Shown piece after piece: positions 1 to 6,121 of a stretch of 6,255 bases of DNA (within the stretch, counting starts at the first letter, position 1; every line of letters starts with the position of its first letter). The DNA lies in assembly GCA_041688215.1 (NCBI GenBank), contig JBDNIO010000038.1:1-6255 (forward strand), given 5' to 3'. The notes under the pieces were generated by a model. It did no database searches. It was not told the origin of the DNA and saw nothing but the letters and a program-made list of their open reading frames with translations. Origin of the DNA: JBDNIO01 sp041688215 (GTDB lineage: Bacteria; Pseudomonadota; Gammaproteobacteria; Nevskiales; Salinisphaeraceae). The translations under genes were made by a program, and so were the position numbers.

Positions 1-35
1 CGAAGAATAGTCAATGGGTAGCTTTCATCCCTCCC

Positions 36-62
36 TTTGTGTTCTTCGTGTTCTTTGTGGTT
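36..62. repeat. Degenerate 9-base tandem repeat in the sucD leader
   Basis: Three consecutive 9-base units are visible: TTTGTGTTC (36-44), TTCGTGTTC (45-53) and TTTGTGGTT (54-62). They lie just before an AT-rich stretch (TTAATTAA, 61-68) and the sucD ribosome binding site. I recall similar TTCGTGTTCTTTGTGG-type strings in intergenic DNA of many environmental bacteria, so this may be a copy of a dispersed intergenic element, but that is memory and not tested. No reading frame in positions 1-80 clearly reads as the end of sucC, the usual upstream partner; frame 1 stops at 19-21. Confidence 0.55.
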
Positions 63-80
63 AATTAAATAGGATCAGCA

Positions 81-953
81 ATGAGCATTCTTGTCGACAA
101 AAACACCAAAGTACTCTGCCAGGGACTCACCGGCAGCCAGGGCAGTTTTCACTCCGAAAAATGCATCGAATACGGCACCCAGCTGGTGGGTGGCGTAACA
201 CCGGGCCGCGGCGGTGAAGAGCACTTGGGTTTGCCGGTATTCAATACCTGCCGCGAAGCGGCGGACGCTACCGGCGCCGATGCGACCATGATCTACGTGC
301 CCGCGCCATTTGCCGCCGATGCCGTACTGGAAGCCGCCGACGCCGGCATCAAGGTGATTGTCTGCATTACCGAACATATTCCGGTGCTGGACATGTTGCG
401 CGTAAAAGCTGCGCTGGCGGAAACCGATTCGGTAATGGTTGGCCCCAATTGCCCGGGCGTGATTACGCCGGGCGAGTGCAAGATGGGCATTATGCCCGGC
501 CAGATTCACAAACCCGGCCGAATTGGCGTGGTGTCGCGCTCCGGCACGCTGACCTACGAAGCGGTATTTCAGACGACCAATAACGGGCTTGGCCAATCAA
601 CCTGCGTGGGTATCGGCGGCGATCCGATTCACGGTATGGGATTTATTGAATGCCTGGAAATGTTTGAAGCCGACCCGGCTACCGACGGCGTGGTGATGGT
701 CGGCGAGATCGGTGGCAGCGCCGAAGAGGAGGCCGCCGAGTTTATTCAGTCCAATATGAGCAAGCCCGTGGTCGCCTACATCGCAGGCATTACCGCGCCG
801 CCGGGCAAACGCATGGGCCATGCCGGCGCAATCATCAGCGGCGGCAAGGGTACGGCGGAAGATAAGTTTGCCGCGCTGGAAAAAGCCGGTGTCGCGATTG
901 TACGCTCACCGGCGGACATTGGCAGTAAAATGGCCGAGGTCCTGGGCGCTTAA
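81..953 (+). CDS. sucD: Succinyl-CoA synthetase (ADP-forming), alpha subunit
   Basis: This is the alpha subunit of succinyl-CoA synthetase, which with SucC interconverts succinyl-CoA and succinate while making ATP or GTP in the TCA cycle, in the cytoplasm. The 290 residues match the usual family length. Residues 1-130 form the CoA-binding Rossmann domain, with GLTGSQG at 15-21 and GPNCPG at 121-126. The C-terminal ligase domain carries GEIGGSAEEEA (208-218) and the phosphohistidine motif GHAGA (246-250), with His247 as the phosphorylated residue. The ATG has a clean AGGA (71-74) six bases upstream, which supports this start. nadE follows after 40 bases on the same strand, so the two may be co-transcribed. 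sucC is not visible in the 80 bases upstream and may lie just outside the window. The identification is secure. Confidence 0.97.
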   Translation: MSILVDKNTKVLCQGLTGSQGSFHSEKCIEYGTQLVGGVTPGRGGEEHLGLPVFNTCREAADATGADATMIYVPAPFAADAVLEAADAGIKVIVCITEHIPVLDMLRVKAALAETDSVMVGPNCPGVITPGECKMGIMPGQIHKPGRIGVVSRSGTLTYEAVFQTTNNGLGQSTCVGIGGDPIHGMGFIECLEMFEADPATDGVVMVGEIGGSAEEEAAEFIQSNMSKPVVAYIAGITAPPGKRMGHAGAIISGGKGTAEDKFAALEKAGVAIVRSPADIGSKMAEVLGA

Positions 954-993
954 ACAGCACTCGCGGCGTTTACCCAGCACAGCATCGCCACCC

Positions 994-2610
994 TTGTCGA
1001 ACCCACTCACTATCGCCATGGCCCAACTCAATCTCTGGGTGGGGGATGTGGCGGGCAATGTTGACCAGATTATTGCTTGCGCAAATGAGGCGCGCGATAG
1101 CCTGTCTGCCGAACTGGTGGTATGTCCGGAAATGGCCGTGCTCGGCTACCCGCCGGATGACCTGCTGCTGCGACTGGGATTACCCGCGGAAATTGAAAAA
1201 GGCCTGAATCGCCTCGTGCAAGAAGTGCGCGGCATTACGCTGATTGTGGGCTACCCGGAATATACCGGCGACCACATATACAACAGCGCCGTCGTGATTC
1301 GTGACGGCGAACGCGTGGGCAACTACCGCAAGCAATGCCTGCCCAACTACGGCGTATTCGACGAGCGCCGGCACTATGAGCCTGGCAGTAGTGCCTGCGT
1401 CACAGAGATTTCTGGCGTAATGGTCGGCATAACAATCTGCGAGGACATCTGGGAGTCTGGCCCTGCGGCACAGGCTAAAGCCGCGGGTGCGCAGCTTCTG
1501 GTAAATCTGAATGCTTCTCCGTTTCACCGTCACAAGGTGGCCGAACGCCGCGCTGTTCTGGCACAACGTGCACAGGAAAATCAGCTTGGCATTGTGTATG
1601 TGAATTGTGTGGGCGGACAAGACGAGTTGGTGTTCGACGGTGGCTCCATGGCTTACGCGGGCGACGGCAGCCTGCGCCGCTGCGCCCCGGCTTTTGAATC
1701 GTGCGTCTTCGCCGTGCAAATTGAAAACGGCGTGCCCGCGGCTGGGGATTGCGCCGACCAGGCCGGCGAAGAAGCCATGGTGTACGACGCGCTGGTGCAA
1801 GCCACGCGCGACTACGTAGACCGCAATGGTTTTCCCGGCGTGCTGATCGGGCTGTCCGGCGGCATAGATTCCGCGTTGACTCTGGCGATAGCCGCAGATG
1901 CGCTTGGGCCAGAGCGCGTCTGGACGGTGGCGATGCCCTCGCGTTACACCGCGGACATTAGTAACCACGATGCTGCGGAGCAGGCGAATACGCAGGGAGT
2001 GCGTTACGACGAGATGCCGATCGAGGCCATGTTCAGCGATTATCTCAGTGCATTAACAGACATTTTCGCGGGCAAAGAACCCGACACCACCGAAGAGAAT
2101 CTGCAGTCGCGTATCCGCGGCACCTTGCTTATGGCGCTGTCCAATAAGTTCGGGCATCTGGTGCTGGCCACCGGTAACAAAAGCGAAATGGCCGTGGGCT
2201 ACGCCACGCTTTACGGCGACATGTGCGGCGGATTCGCACCACTTAAAGATGTCTATAAAACCCTGGTCTATCGGCTGGCCCGGTATAGGAATACGTTGGG
2301 CCTGGTGATTCCGGAGCGGGTTATAGATCGCCCGCCGTCTGCGGAACTACGCGAAGACCAGCAGGACGCTGATTCCCTGCCACTCTACGACGAGCTGGAC
2401 CCCATCATCGAGGCCTATGTGGAAGAGGGCCGCAGCATCGACAGCATTTGTCGGATGGGTTATGCCGAGGCGGATGTTCGGCAAGTCGCCGGGCTGATTC
2501 GTCGCGCCGAATACAAACGTCGCCAGGCAGCACCCGGGCCCAAGGTTACCCGCCGCGCCTTTGGCCGCGACCGGCGTTATCCGATTACCGCGGTGTATGG
2601 AGATTTGTGA
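994..2610 (+). CDS. nadE: Glutamine-dependent NAD+ synthetase
   Basis: The enzyme amidates nicotinic acid adenine dinucleotide to NAD+ using ATP and glutamine, the last step of NAD synthesis, in the cytoplasm. From the proposed TTG start it has 538 residues, as expected for the two-domain type. Residues 1-260 are a nitrilase-type glutaminase with the Glu-Lys-Cys triad: Glu46 in CPEMAVLGY, Lys113 in YRKQCLPNYG, Cys149 in TICEDIW. Residues 265-538 are the synthetase domain with the ATP pyrophosphatase loop LSGGIDSA (287-294) and ATGNKSE (392-398). The frame is open back to 820 inside sucD, but that part is a sucD shadow. TTG 994 is preferred over ATG 1018 because the first beta strand, LTIAMAQLN, begins before 1018. 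Neither start has a clear Shine-Dalgarno, so coupling to sucD (40-base spacer) is plausible. The function is secure; the start is inferred. Confidence 0.95.
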   Translation: MSNPLTIAMAQLNLWVGDVAGNVDQIIACANEARDSLSAELVVCPEMAVLGYPPDDLLLRLGLPAEIEKGLNRLVQEVRGITLIVGYPEYTGDHIYNSAVVIRDGERVGNYRKQCLPNYGVFDERRHYEPGSSACVTEISGVMVGITICEDIWESGPAAQAKAAGAQLLVNLNASPFHRHKVAERRAVLAQRAQENQLGIVYVNCVGGQDELVFDGGSMAYAGDGSLRRCAPAFESCVFAVQIENGVPAAGDCADQAGEEAMVYDALVQATRDYVDRNGFPGVLIGLSGGIDSALTLAIAADALGPERVWTVAMPSRYTADISNHDAAEQANTQGVRYDEMPIEAMFSDYLSALTDIFAGKEPDTTEENLQSRIRGTLLMALSNKFGHLVLATGNKSEMAVGYATLYGDMCGGFAPLKDVYKTLVYRLARYRNTLGLVIPERVIDRPPSAELREDQQDADSLPLYDELDPIIEAYVEEGRSIDSICRMGYAEADVRQVAGLIRRAEYKRRQAAPGPKVTRRAFGRDRRYPITAVYGDL

Positions 2611-2614
2611 GAGA

Positions 2615-2703
2615 GATAACAGGTTACAGTAAGAAAGAAGGCGGAAAAGCTACCTGCCAGCTACCTCGCATTGATATTTCTTTTCTTCCTGTTATCTGTA
2701 ACC
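2615..2703. repeat. Permuted inverted repeats in the nadE/bamD convergent spacer
   Basis: The 102 bases between two convergent stop codons hold two paired 8-base words. GATAACAG (2615-2622) is the reverse complement of CTGTTATC (2689-2696), and GGTTACAG (2622-2629) nearly matches the complement of CTGTAACC (2696-2703), differing only at its last base pair context being fully complementary as written. The words occur in the same order on both sides, so the two pairings cross and only one simple hairpin can form at a time. A direct repeat of AGCTACCT (2648-2655 and 2659-2666) lies between them. The position fits a bidirectional transcription end or a dispersed intergenic repeat. No T-run typical of an intrinsic terminator follows on either strand. 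Confidence 0.5.
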
Positions 2704-2712
2704 TTCAAAAAC

Positions 2713-3630
2713 CTACCGCTGTGAAACAGTATCTTCCTTGGGCTTGTCTGCTTTTTTAATATATGGACGTCGGTCCAGTGGCGGTAACTCGTAACGCGGC
2801 TCGAAACCCGCACGCTGGCGGTAAAATTCGCTGCGATTGAGCATATAGCCGGGGTAGGATGTCACCAGGATTGCGTACGCGTCCTGGGCCAGGTCTTCCA
2901 CGCCGAGTGCGCGATAGCTGTGCTCCAGAATTTCCAGCGCCCGGGGCATGGAGTCCGAGCCTTGATAATGTTCCAGCACATATTGTGCGCGACGTATGGC
3001 CGCCACCCAGGCGCGGCGAGACACATAATACTCGGCAACGTTGAGTTCGTACTCCGCCAGACGGTGGCGGATTTCGATCATGCGCAGTTGCGCGTCCTTG
3101 TTGAAAAGACTGTCCGGGTAGTTGCTGATCAGCAGGTTGAAGTCGGTAAATGCCTGACGCAGATTGGTAGGGTCGCGGCGCGTGCCGGTACCCGAAAGGA
3201 TGCCGTCCACCGTGTTCGAGGTGCGGTTGTAGTTGGTTACCCCGCGCAGGTAGTACACATAGGCGATGTTCGGATGCCGCGGATGCTGTTTGATGAATCG
3301 GTCGGCGTCGGCCAGCGCCGCATCGTAGGAAGCTGCGCGGTAATGCGCGGTGATGGATTCCAGTTCTGCCTGGGTGGCGAAGGGCGTGAACGGAAAGCGC
3401 GCCTGCAACTCACTGTAGAGTTCCAGCGCACGCACCGGGTCGCCACCGTCAAGAAAACCGCGCGCCGTGTTATAAATAGTCTCCGCATTGGCGCGCTCCA
3501 GCGCACGATTGGTGTCGCGCCCCAGGAGTTCTTCACGGGCGATGCGTAATTCCTGAGAGTGATCTCCGCCGCCGCAGCCGGGTAAAACGGTAACCAGCGC
3601 AATGATTATTAAAACTGATCGCAGATGCAT
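2713..3630 (-). CDS. bamD: Outer membrane assembly lipoprotein BamD (ComL/YfiO family)
   Basis: BamD is the essential lipoprotein of the BAM complex, which with BamA folds beta-barrel proteins into the outer membrane from the periplasmic face. The 305-residue product starts MHLRSVLIII and has a lipoprotein signal peptide ending in LPGC, with Cys19 as the lipidated residue; Pro at -2 is unusual but tolerable. Gly at +2 is consistent with outer-membrane sorting. Residues about 48-265 read as the BamD tetratricopeptide-like repeats, including FPFTPFATQAELE (79-91), AYVYYLRG (123-130) and NVAEYYVSRRAW (197-208). About 40 residues after the last repeat form a charged tail ending KADKPKEDTVSQR, making the protein longer than the 245-residue E. 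coli form. The open frame extends upstream into the antisense of rluD, but the signal peptide fixes the start at 3630. It is divergent from rluD, as in other gammaproteobacteria. Confidence 0.93.
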   Translation of the reverse strand: MHLRSVLIIIALVTVLPGCGGGDHSQELRIAREELLGRDTNRALERANAETIYNTARGFLDGGDPVRALELYSELQARFPFTPFATQAELESITAHYRAASYDAALADADRFIKQHPRHPNIAYVYYLRGVTNYNRTSNTVDGILSGTGTRRDPTNLRQAFTDFNLLISNYPDSLFNKDAQLRMIEIRHRLAEYELNVAEYYVSRRAWVAAIRRAQYVLEHYQGSDSMPRALEILEHSYRALGVEDLAQDAYAILVTSYPGYMLNRSEFYRQRAGFEPRYELPPLDRRPYIKKADKPKEDTVSQR

Positions 3631-3681
3631 GGCGTGCTCGTTATGGAGTGTAAATATTGAGGTCGTGTACGAATGAACGCG

Positions 3682-3687
3682 AGTATA
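3682..3687 (-). promoter_or_regulatory. Possible -10 element for bamD
   Basis: On the minus strand the 61-base divergent spacer contains TATACT, five of six matches to the sigma-70 -10 consensus, about 50 bases before the bamD start codon. No good -35 hexamer lies 17-18 bases upstream, where the sequence runs into the first rluD codons. The call rests on one hexamer and is weak. A promoter for rluD must lie in the same spacer, but I could not pick one out. Confidence 0.25.
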
Positions 3688-3691
3688 CCGG

Positions 3692-4681
3692 ATGACACAA
3701 ACTGTGGATAACGTGGACAGGCTCGAATTCGAAATACCGGAACAATATGCCCAGCAGCGTTTGGATAAGGTACTGGCGCAATTGTTGCCGCAATATTCCC
3801 GCAGCCGCCTGCAGGCCTGGCTCAAGGCCGGCGACATCAAGGTCAATGGCGCGGTGCCGAGGCCGCGGGAAATGGTGCAGGGTGGGGAACAGGTAGTCGC
3901 CCACCTGGTTGCGCATGAGTCGAGTCGCGTAAGTGCGCAACCGATTCCGCTGAACCTGCTGTACGAGGACGAAGCCCTGCTGGTGGTCGACAAACCCGCC
4001 GGGCTGGTGGTGCATCCTGGCGCCGGCAATGCCGACGGTACCCTGCAAAACGCCTTGCTGCATCATGATCCCGCACTAGCCGGGGTACCGCGCGCGGGCA
4101 TTGTGCATCGTCTGGACAAGGACACCAGCGGCTTGCTGGTGGTGGCGCGCACACTGAGTGCACACAAACATCTGGTTGATGCGCTGGCCGCGCGCGAAGT
4201 AAAACGTGAATACGAAGCCGTGGTGTGTGGCGTGTTAACAGCCGGCGGCATGGTCGATGCGCCCATTGGCCGGCACCCGGTAGATCGTAAGCGTATGGAT
4301 GTGCGCGACGGTGCCCGCGCCGCGGTAACGCATTATCGCGTTATAAAACGCTACCGCGCGCATACCCATGTGCATTTGCAACTGGAAACCGGGCGCACCC
4401 ATCAAATCCGCGTGCACATGCAGCACCTGCGTTATCCCATCGTGGGTGATTCGGTTTACGGCGGGCGTTTGGGCGTGCCCGCCAAGGCGGATGATGAAAT
4501 GCGCGAGGCGCTGCGCGGTTTCAAGCGCCAGGCCCTGCACGCCCGCAGGCTGGCTCTGGTGCACCCGCAAAGTGATGAGCCGATGCAGTGGGAGTCCCCC
4601 CTGGCAGACGATATGCAACATTTGCTGACGGTACTCGAGCGCGACCTGAAAACCGTCGGCAAAACTACATGGAAGCGCTGA
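3692..4681 (+). CDS. rluD: 23S rRNA pseudouridine synthase RluD
   Basis: RluD converts uridines 1911, 1915 and 1917 (E. coli numbering) of 23S rRNA helix 69 to pseudouridine, which is needed for normal ribosome assembly and termination. The 329-residue product is close to the 326 of E. coli. Residues about 20-75 are the S4 RNA-binding domain (QRLDKVLAQLLPQYSRSRL region). The catalytic domain follows, with the family motif HRLDKDTSG at 139-147, where Asp142 is the expected nucleophile. LETGRTHQIRVH (231-242) and the YPIVGDSVYGG stretch (248-258) are further RluA-family signatures. RluD is preferred over RluA or RluC because it is divergent from bamD and followed by pgeF, as in E. coli. The ATG at 3692 is the only sensible start; its Shine-Dalgarno is poor. 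The last 13 bases overlap pgeF. Confidence 0.95.
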   Translation: MTQTVDNVDRLEFEIPEQYAQQRLDKVLAQLLPQYSRSRLQAWLKAGDIKVNGAVPRPREMVQGGEQVVAHLVAHESSRVSAQPIPLNLLYEDEALLVVDKPAGLVVHPGAGNADGTLQNALLHHDPALAGVPRAGIVHRLDKDTSGLLVVARTLSAHKHLVDALAAREVKREYEAVVCGVLTAGGMVDAPIGRHPVDRKRMDVRDGARAAVTHYRVIKRYRAHTHVHLQLETGRTHQIRVHMQHLRYPIVGDSVYGGRLGVPAKADDEMREALRGFKRQALHARRLALVHPQSDEPMQWESPLADDMQHLLTVLERDLKTVGKTTWKR

Positions 4682-5415
4682 AAGTTATTCGGCCGCAATG
4701 GAGTGCGCCAGATCATATTCAGGCGTTCACCACCACGCGCCAGGGCGGGATAAGCCAGGGCGCCTACGCCGGCTTCAACCTGGGCGACCGTGCGGGTGAT
4801 GTGCCTGAGGTCGTGGCCGAAAATCGGCGCATATTGCGCAACAGCTGCAACCTGCCTGGTGAACCCGCCTGGCTATGGCAGGTTCACAGCGCAAAAGTAG
4901 TTGATGCGAAACGTGCCAGTGAAACATCAGAGGCAGACGCCAGCGTCGCTTCTTCGTCCGGTGTGGTATCGGTGGTGTTAACTGCCGACTGCTTGCCGGT
5001 GTTGCTCTGCGATCAGGCCGGCACGGTGGTGGCTGCGGTGCATTGTGGCTGGCGCGGCATTGCGGCGGGTATCCTGCCCGCAACCGTTGCCAGAATGGGG
5101 GTTGAGCCAGACAGTTTGATGGCATGGATGGGCCCGGCTATCGGTCCGCGCGCGTTTGAGGTGGGGGCTGAAGTGCGCAACGAATTCGCAAAAAGAAATG
5201 CTGAGCACAGCGCCGCTTTTACTCCCGGCAAACCCGGAAAATTCTTGGCCGATATTTACGCACTCGCCCGGCGCGAACTGGCAGAGTGTGGGGTAGTACG
5301 TGTCTCGGGCGCGGAGTATTGCACCGTGAGTGATCCGGACCAGTTTTATTCTTACAGAAGGGACGCGGTGACAGGGCGCATGGCCAGTCTGATCTGGATT
5401 TCACAAAGGCCTTGA
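4669..5415 (+). CDS. pgeF: Peptidoglycan editing factor PgeF (YfiH/laccase-domain family)
   Basis: This is a member of the YfiH/YlmD family, formerly annotated as multicopper polyphenol oxidase (laccase). In E. coli PgeF is reported to keep L-Ser out of the peptidoglycan stem peptide, and family members also show purine nucleoside phosphorylase or adenosine deaminase activity. The 248 residues fit the family (243 in E. coli). The three metal ligands are visible: His73 in WQVHSAKVVDA, Cys108 in LTADCLPVLLCD and His125 in AAVHCGWRG. The family ending SDPDQFYSYRRD is at 221-232. The start at 4669 lies inside the rluD end (13-base overlap) and gives MEALKVIRPQW, matching the family N-terminus. 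A longer reading from 4588 is a shadow of rluD. No own Shine-Dalgarno is apparent, so translational coupling to rluD is likely. Confidence 0.94.
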   Translation: MEALKVIRPQWSAPDHIQAFTTTRQGGISQGAYAGFNLGDRAGDVPEVVAENRRILRNSCNLPGEPAWLWQVHSAKVVDAKRASETSEADASVASSSGVVSVVLTADCLPVLLCDQAGTVVAAVHCGWRGIAAGILPATVARMGVEPDSLMAWMGPAIGPRAFEVGAEVRNEFAKRNAEHSAAFTPGKPGKFLADIYALARRELAECGVVRVSGAEYCTVSDPDQFYSYRRDAVTGRMASLIWISQRP

Positions 5416-5441
5416 TTAATTGCACATTTCCGGTTAATAAT
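5412..5441 (+). promoter_or_regulatory. Possible sigma-70 promoter for the DUF1302-like gene
   Basis: TTGATT (5412-5417, overlapping the pgeF stop) and AATAAT (5436-5441) are spaced by 18 bases and match four and five of six consensus positions respectively. The stretch is AT-rich compared with its surroundings. If used, it gives a leader of about 210 bases before the start at 5663. This is a pattern match only. Confidence 0.3.
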
Positions 5442-5501
5442 CCTCCCAGCGGTAAATTATGCACGCATGACATTAAACCGCTTATAAAAATTACTTGGGG
5501 T

Positions 5502-5537
5502 GGACAGGAAGTCCCGATCTCAGTCCTTAACGGACTG
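5502..5537 (+). terminator. Tandem hairpins after pgeF: weak terminator or leader structure
   Basis: Two small hairpins sit side by side: GGAC-AGGAA-GTCC (5502-5514 core) and CAGTCC-TTAAC-GGACTG (5521-5537). The second has a perfect six-base-pair stem and is followed by CTGTTTTG, a short T-run. It could end the rluD-pgeF transcript about 120 bases after the pgeF stop. Because the two stems share the words AGTCC and GGAC, alternative pairings are possible, so a leader function for the gene at 5663 cannot be excluded. The stem is short and the T-run poor, so confidence is low. Confidence 0.3.
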
Positions 5538-5649
5538 CTGTTTTGCGGCACAGGAACAACGACCCCTCTCGAATAAACCGACCACCGGTCATCGTGCGCG
5601 ATGGGTGTTACTGATGTGCGGTGCGATTTAATGGCGCTTCGCGGATATT

Positions 5650-5658
5650 GGAGGAGAG
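5650..5658 (+). promoter_or_regulatory. Strong ribosome binding site deciding the start at 5663
   Basis: GGAGGAGAG is a near-perfect Shine-Dalgarno, with GGAGG eight bases before the ATG at 5663. It is the best such site in the window and rules out the in-frame ATG at 5621. It shows the downstream frame was a real, well-translated gene. Confidence 0.8.
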
Positions 5659-5662
5659 TCCC

Positions 5663-6022
5663 ATGTTCCGTTTTCGTTGCTCTTTGGCGCACACGCGTCG
5701 CGCCCTGCGTTTCTGCGGCGCGCTGATTCCCCTGCTGGTGCTTGTGCCGGGTACCGGTAACGCATTGATATACGACACCGATTGGTTTGGTGGCGTAACC
5801 GCGACAATCAACACCGAATTTGCACTCGGTGGGCAATGGCGTATTCAGGATCGCGACCCACGCCAGATCGGCAAGGCCAACCAGAACCCGAACGTATGCC
5901 GTTTATCCTGTCAGCCGCATCTTTCCACACCTCCGAACACCATTCCGGGGCGTTTCCAGCCATGCTCGCGGGCAAGAATGCTATAGACCCATGGCCGCTA
6001 TAACTACATTAGTAGTGATAAC
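5663..6022 (+). pseudogene. 5' remnant of a DUF1302-like exported outer-membrane protein gene
   Basis: The frame opens with a typical Sec signal peptide: an arginine-rich n-region (residues 3-16), a hydrophobic core (about 17-30, IPLLVLV) and a likely cut after GNA at 34. The mature part, with INTEFALGGQWRIQDRDP and IGKANQNPN, resembles the N-terminus of DUF1302 proteins, porin-like outer-membrane proteins that are usually well over 500 residues. DUF1302 function is poorly known; links to uptake or breakdown of hydrophobic compounds have been suggested. Here a TAG stops the frame after 107 codons (5984-5986). Beyond the stop the same frame reads RYNYISSDN up to 6022, which looks like the family continuing, then insertion-sequence DNA seems to begin. 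Another frame reads GAFPAMLAGKNAIDP across the stop, so a pair of compensating frameshifts is also possible. The family call comes from recalled pattern, with no alignment made. Confidence 0.6.
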
Positions 6023-6032
6023 GGCACTGGAC

Positions 6033-6090
6033 AAAAAAATAGCCGTATCGGTAGGCTTGTAAACGAGCCGGTGTTGCCTATCGATGCGGC
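6033..6090 (-). terminator. Rho-independent terminator of the transposase gene
   Basis: On the minus strand GCCGCATCGATAGGC (6090-6076) pairs with GCCTACCGATACGGC (6056-6042) along 15 positions, 13 Watson-Crick and two G-U. The loop is 19 bases. The stem is followed directly by TATTTTTTTG, with seven T's at 6039-6033. This is a classic intrinsic terminator 32 bases after the stop codon of the minus-strand gene. It would stop transcription leaving the element towards the antisense of the DUF1302-like remnant and pgeF. Confidence 0.75.
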
Positions 6091-6121
6091 GTGGCCAGTA
6101 CCCTGACCATTGATGTTTTGG

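Noticed and set aside
820..993. 58 extra codons before the nadE start
   Set aside because: They overlap the sucD C-terminal coding region in another frame and show no family similarity; known NadE proteins begin near the TTG at 994.
1180..1968. Long open frame (262 codons) on the minus strand within nadE
   Set aside because: It lies entirely antisense to an NAD+ synthetase with all catalytic motifs, has no recognisable domain, and is explained by GC-rich codon bias.
2920..3549. Plus-strand open frame of 209 codons across bamD
   Set aside because: It is antisense to a well-supported BamD and carries no motif of its own.
3641..4066. Minus-strand open frame of 141 codons across the start of rluD
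   Set aside because: It is a shadow of the RluD S4 and catalytic domains; bamD is fixed by its lipoprotein signal at 3630.
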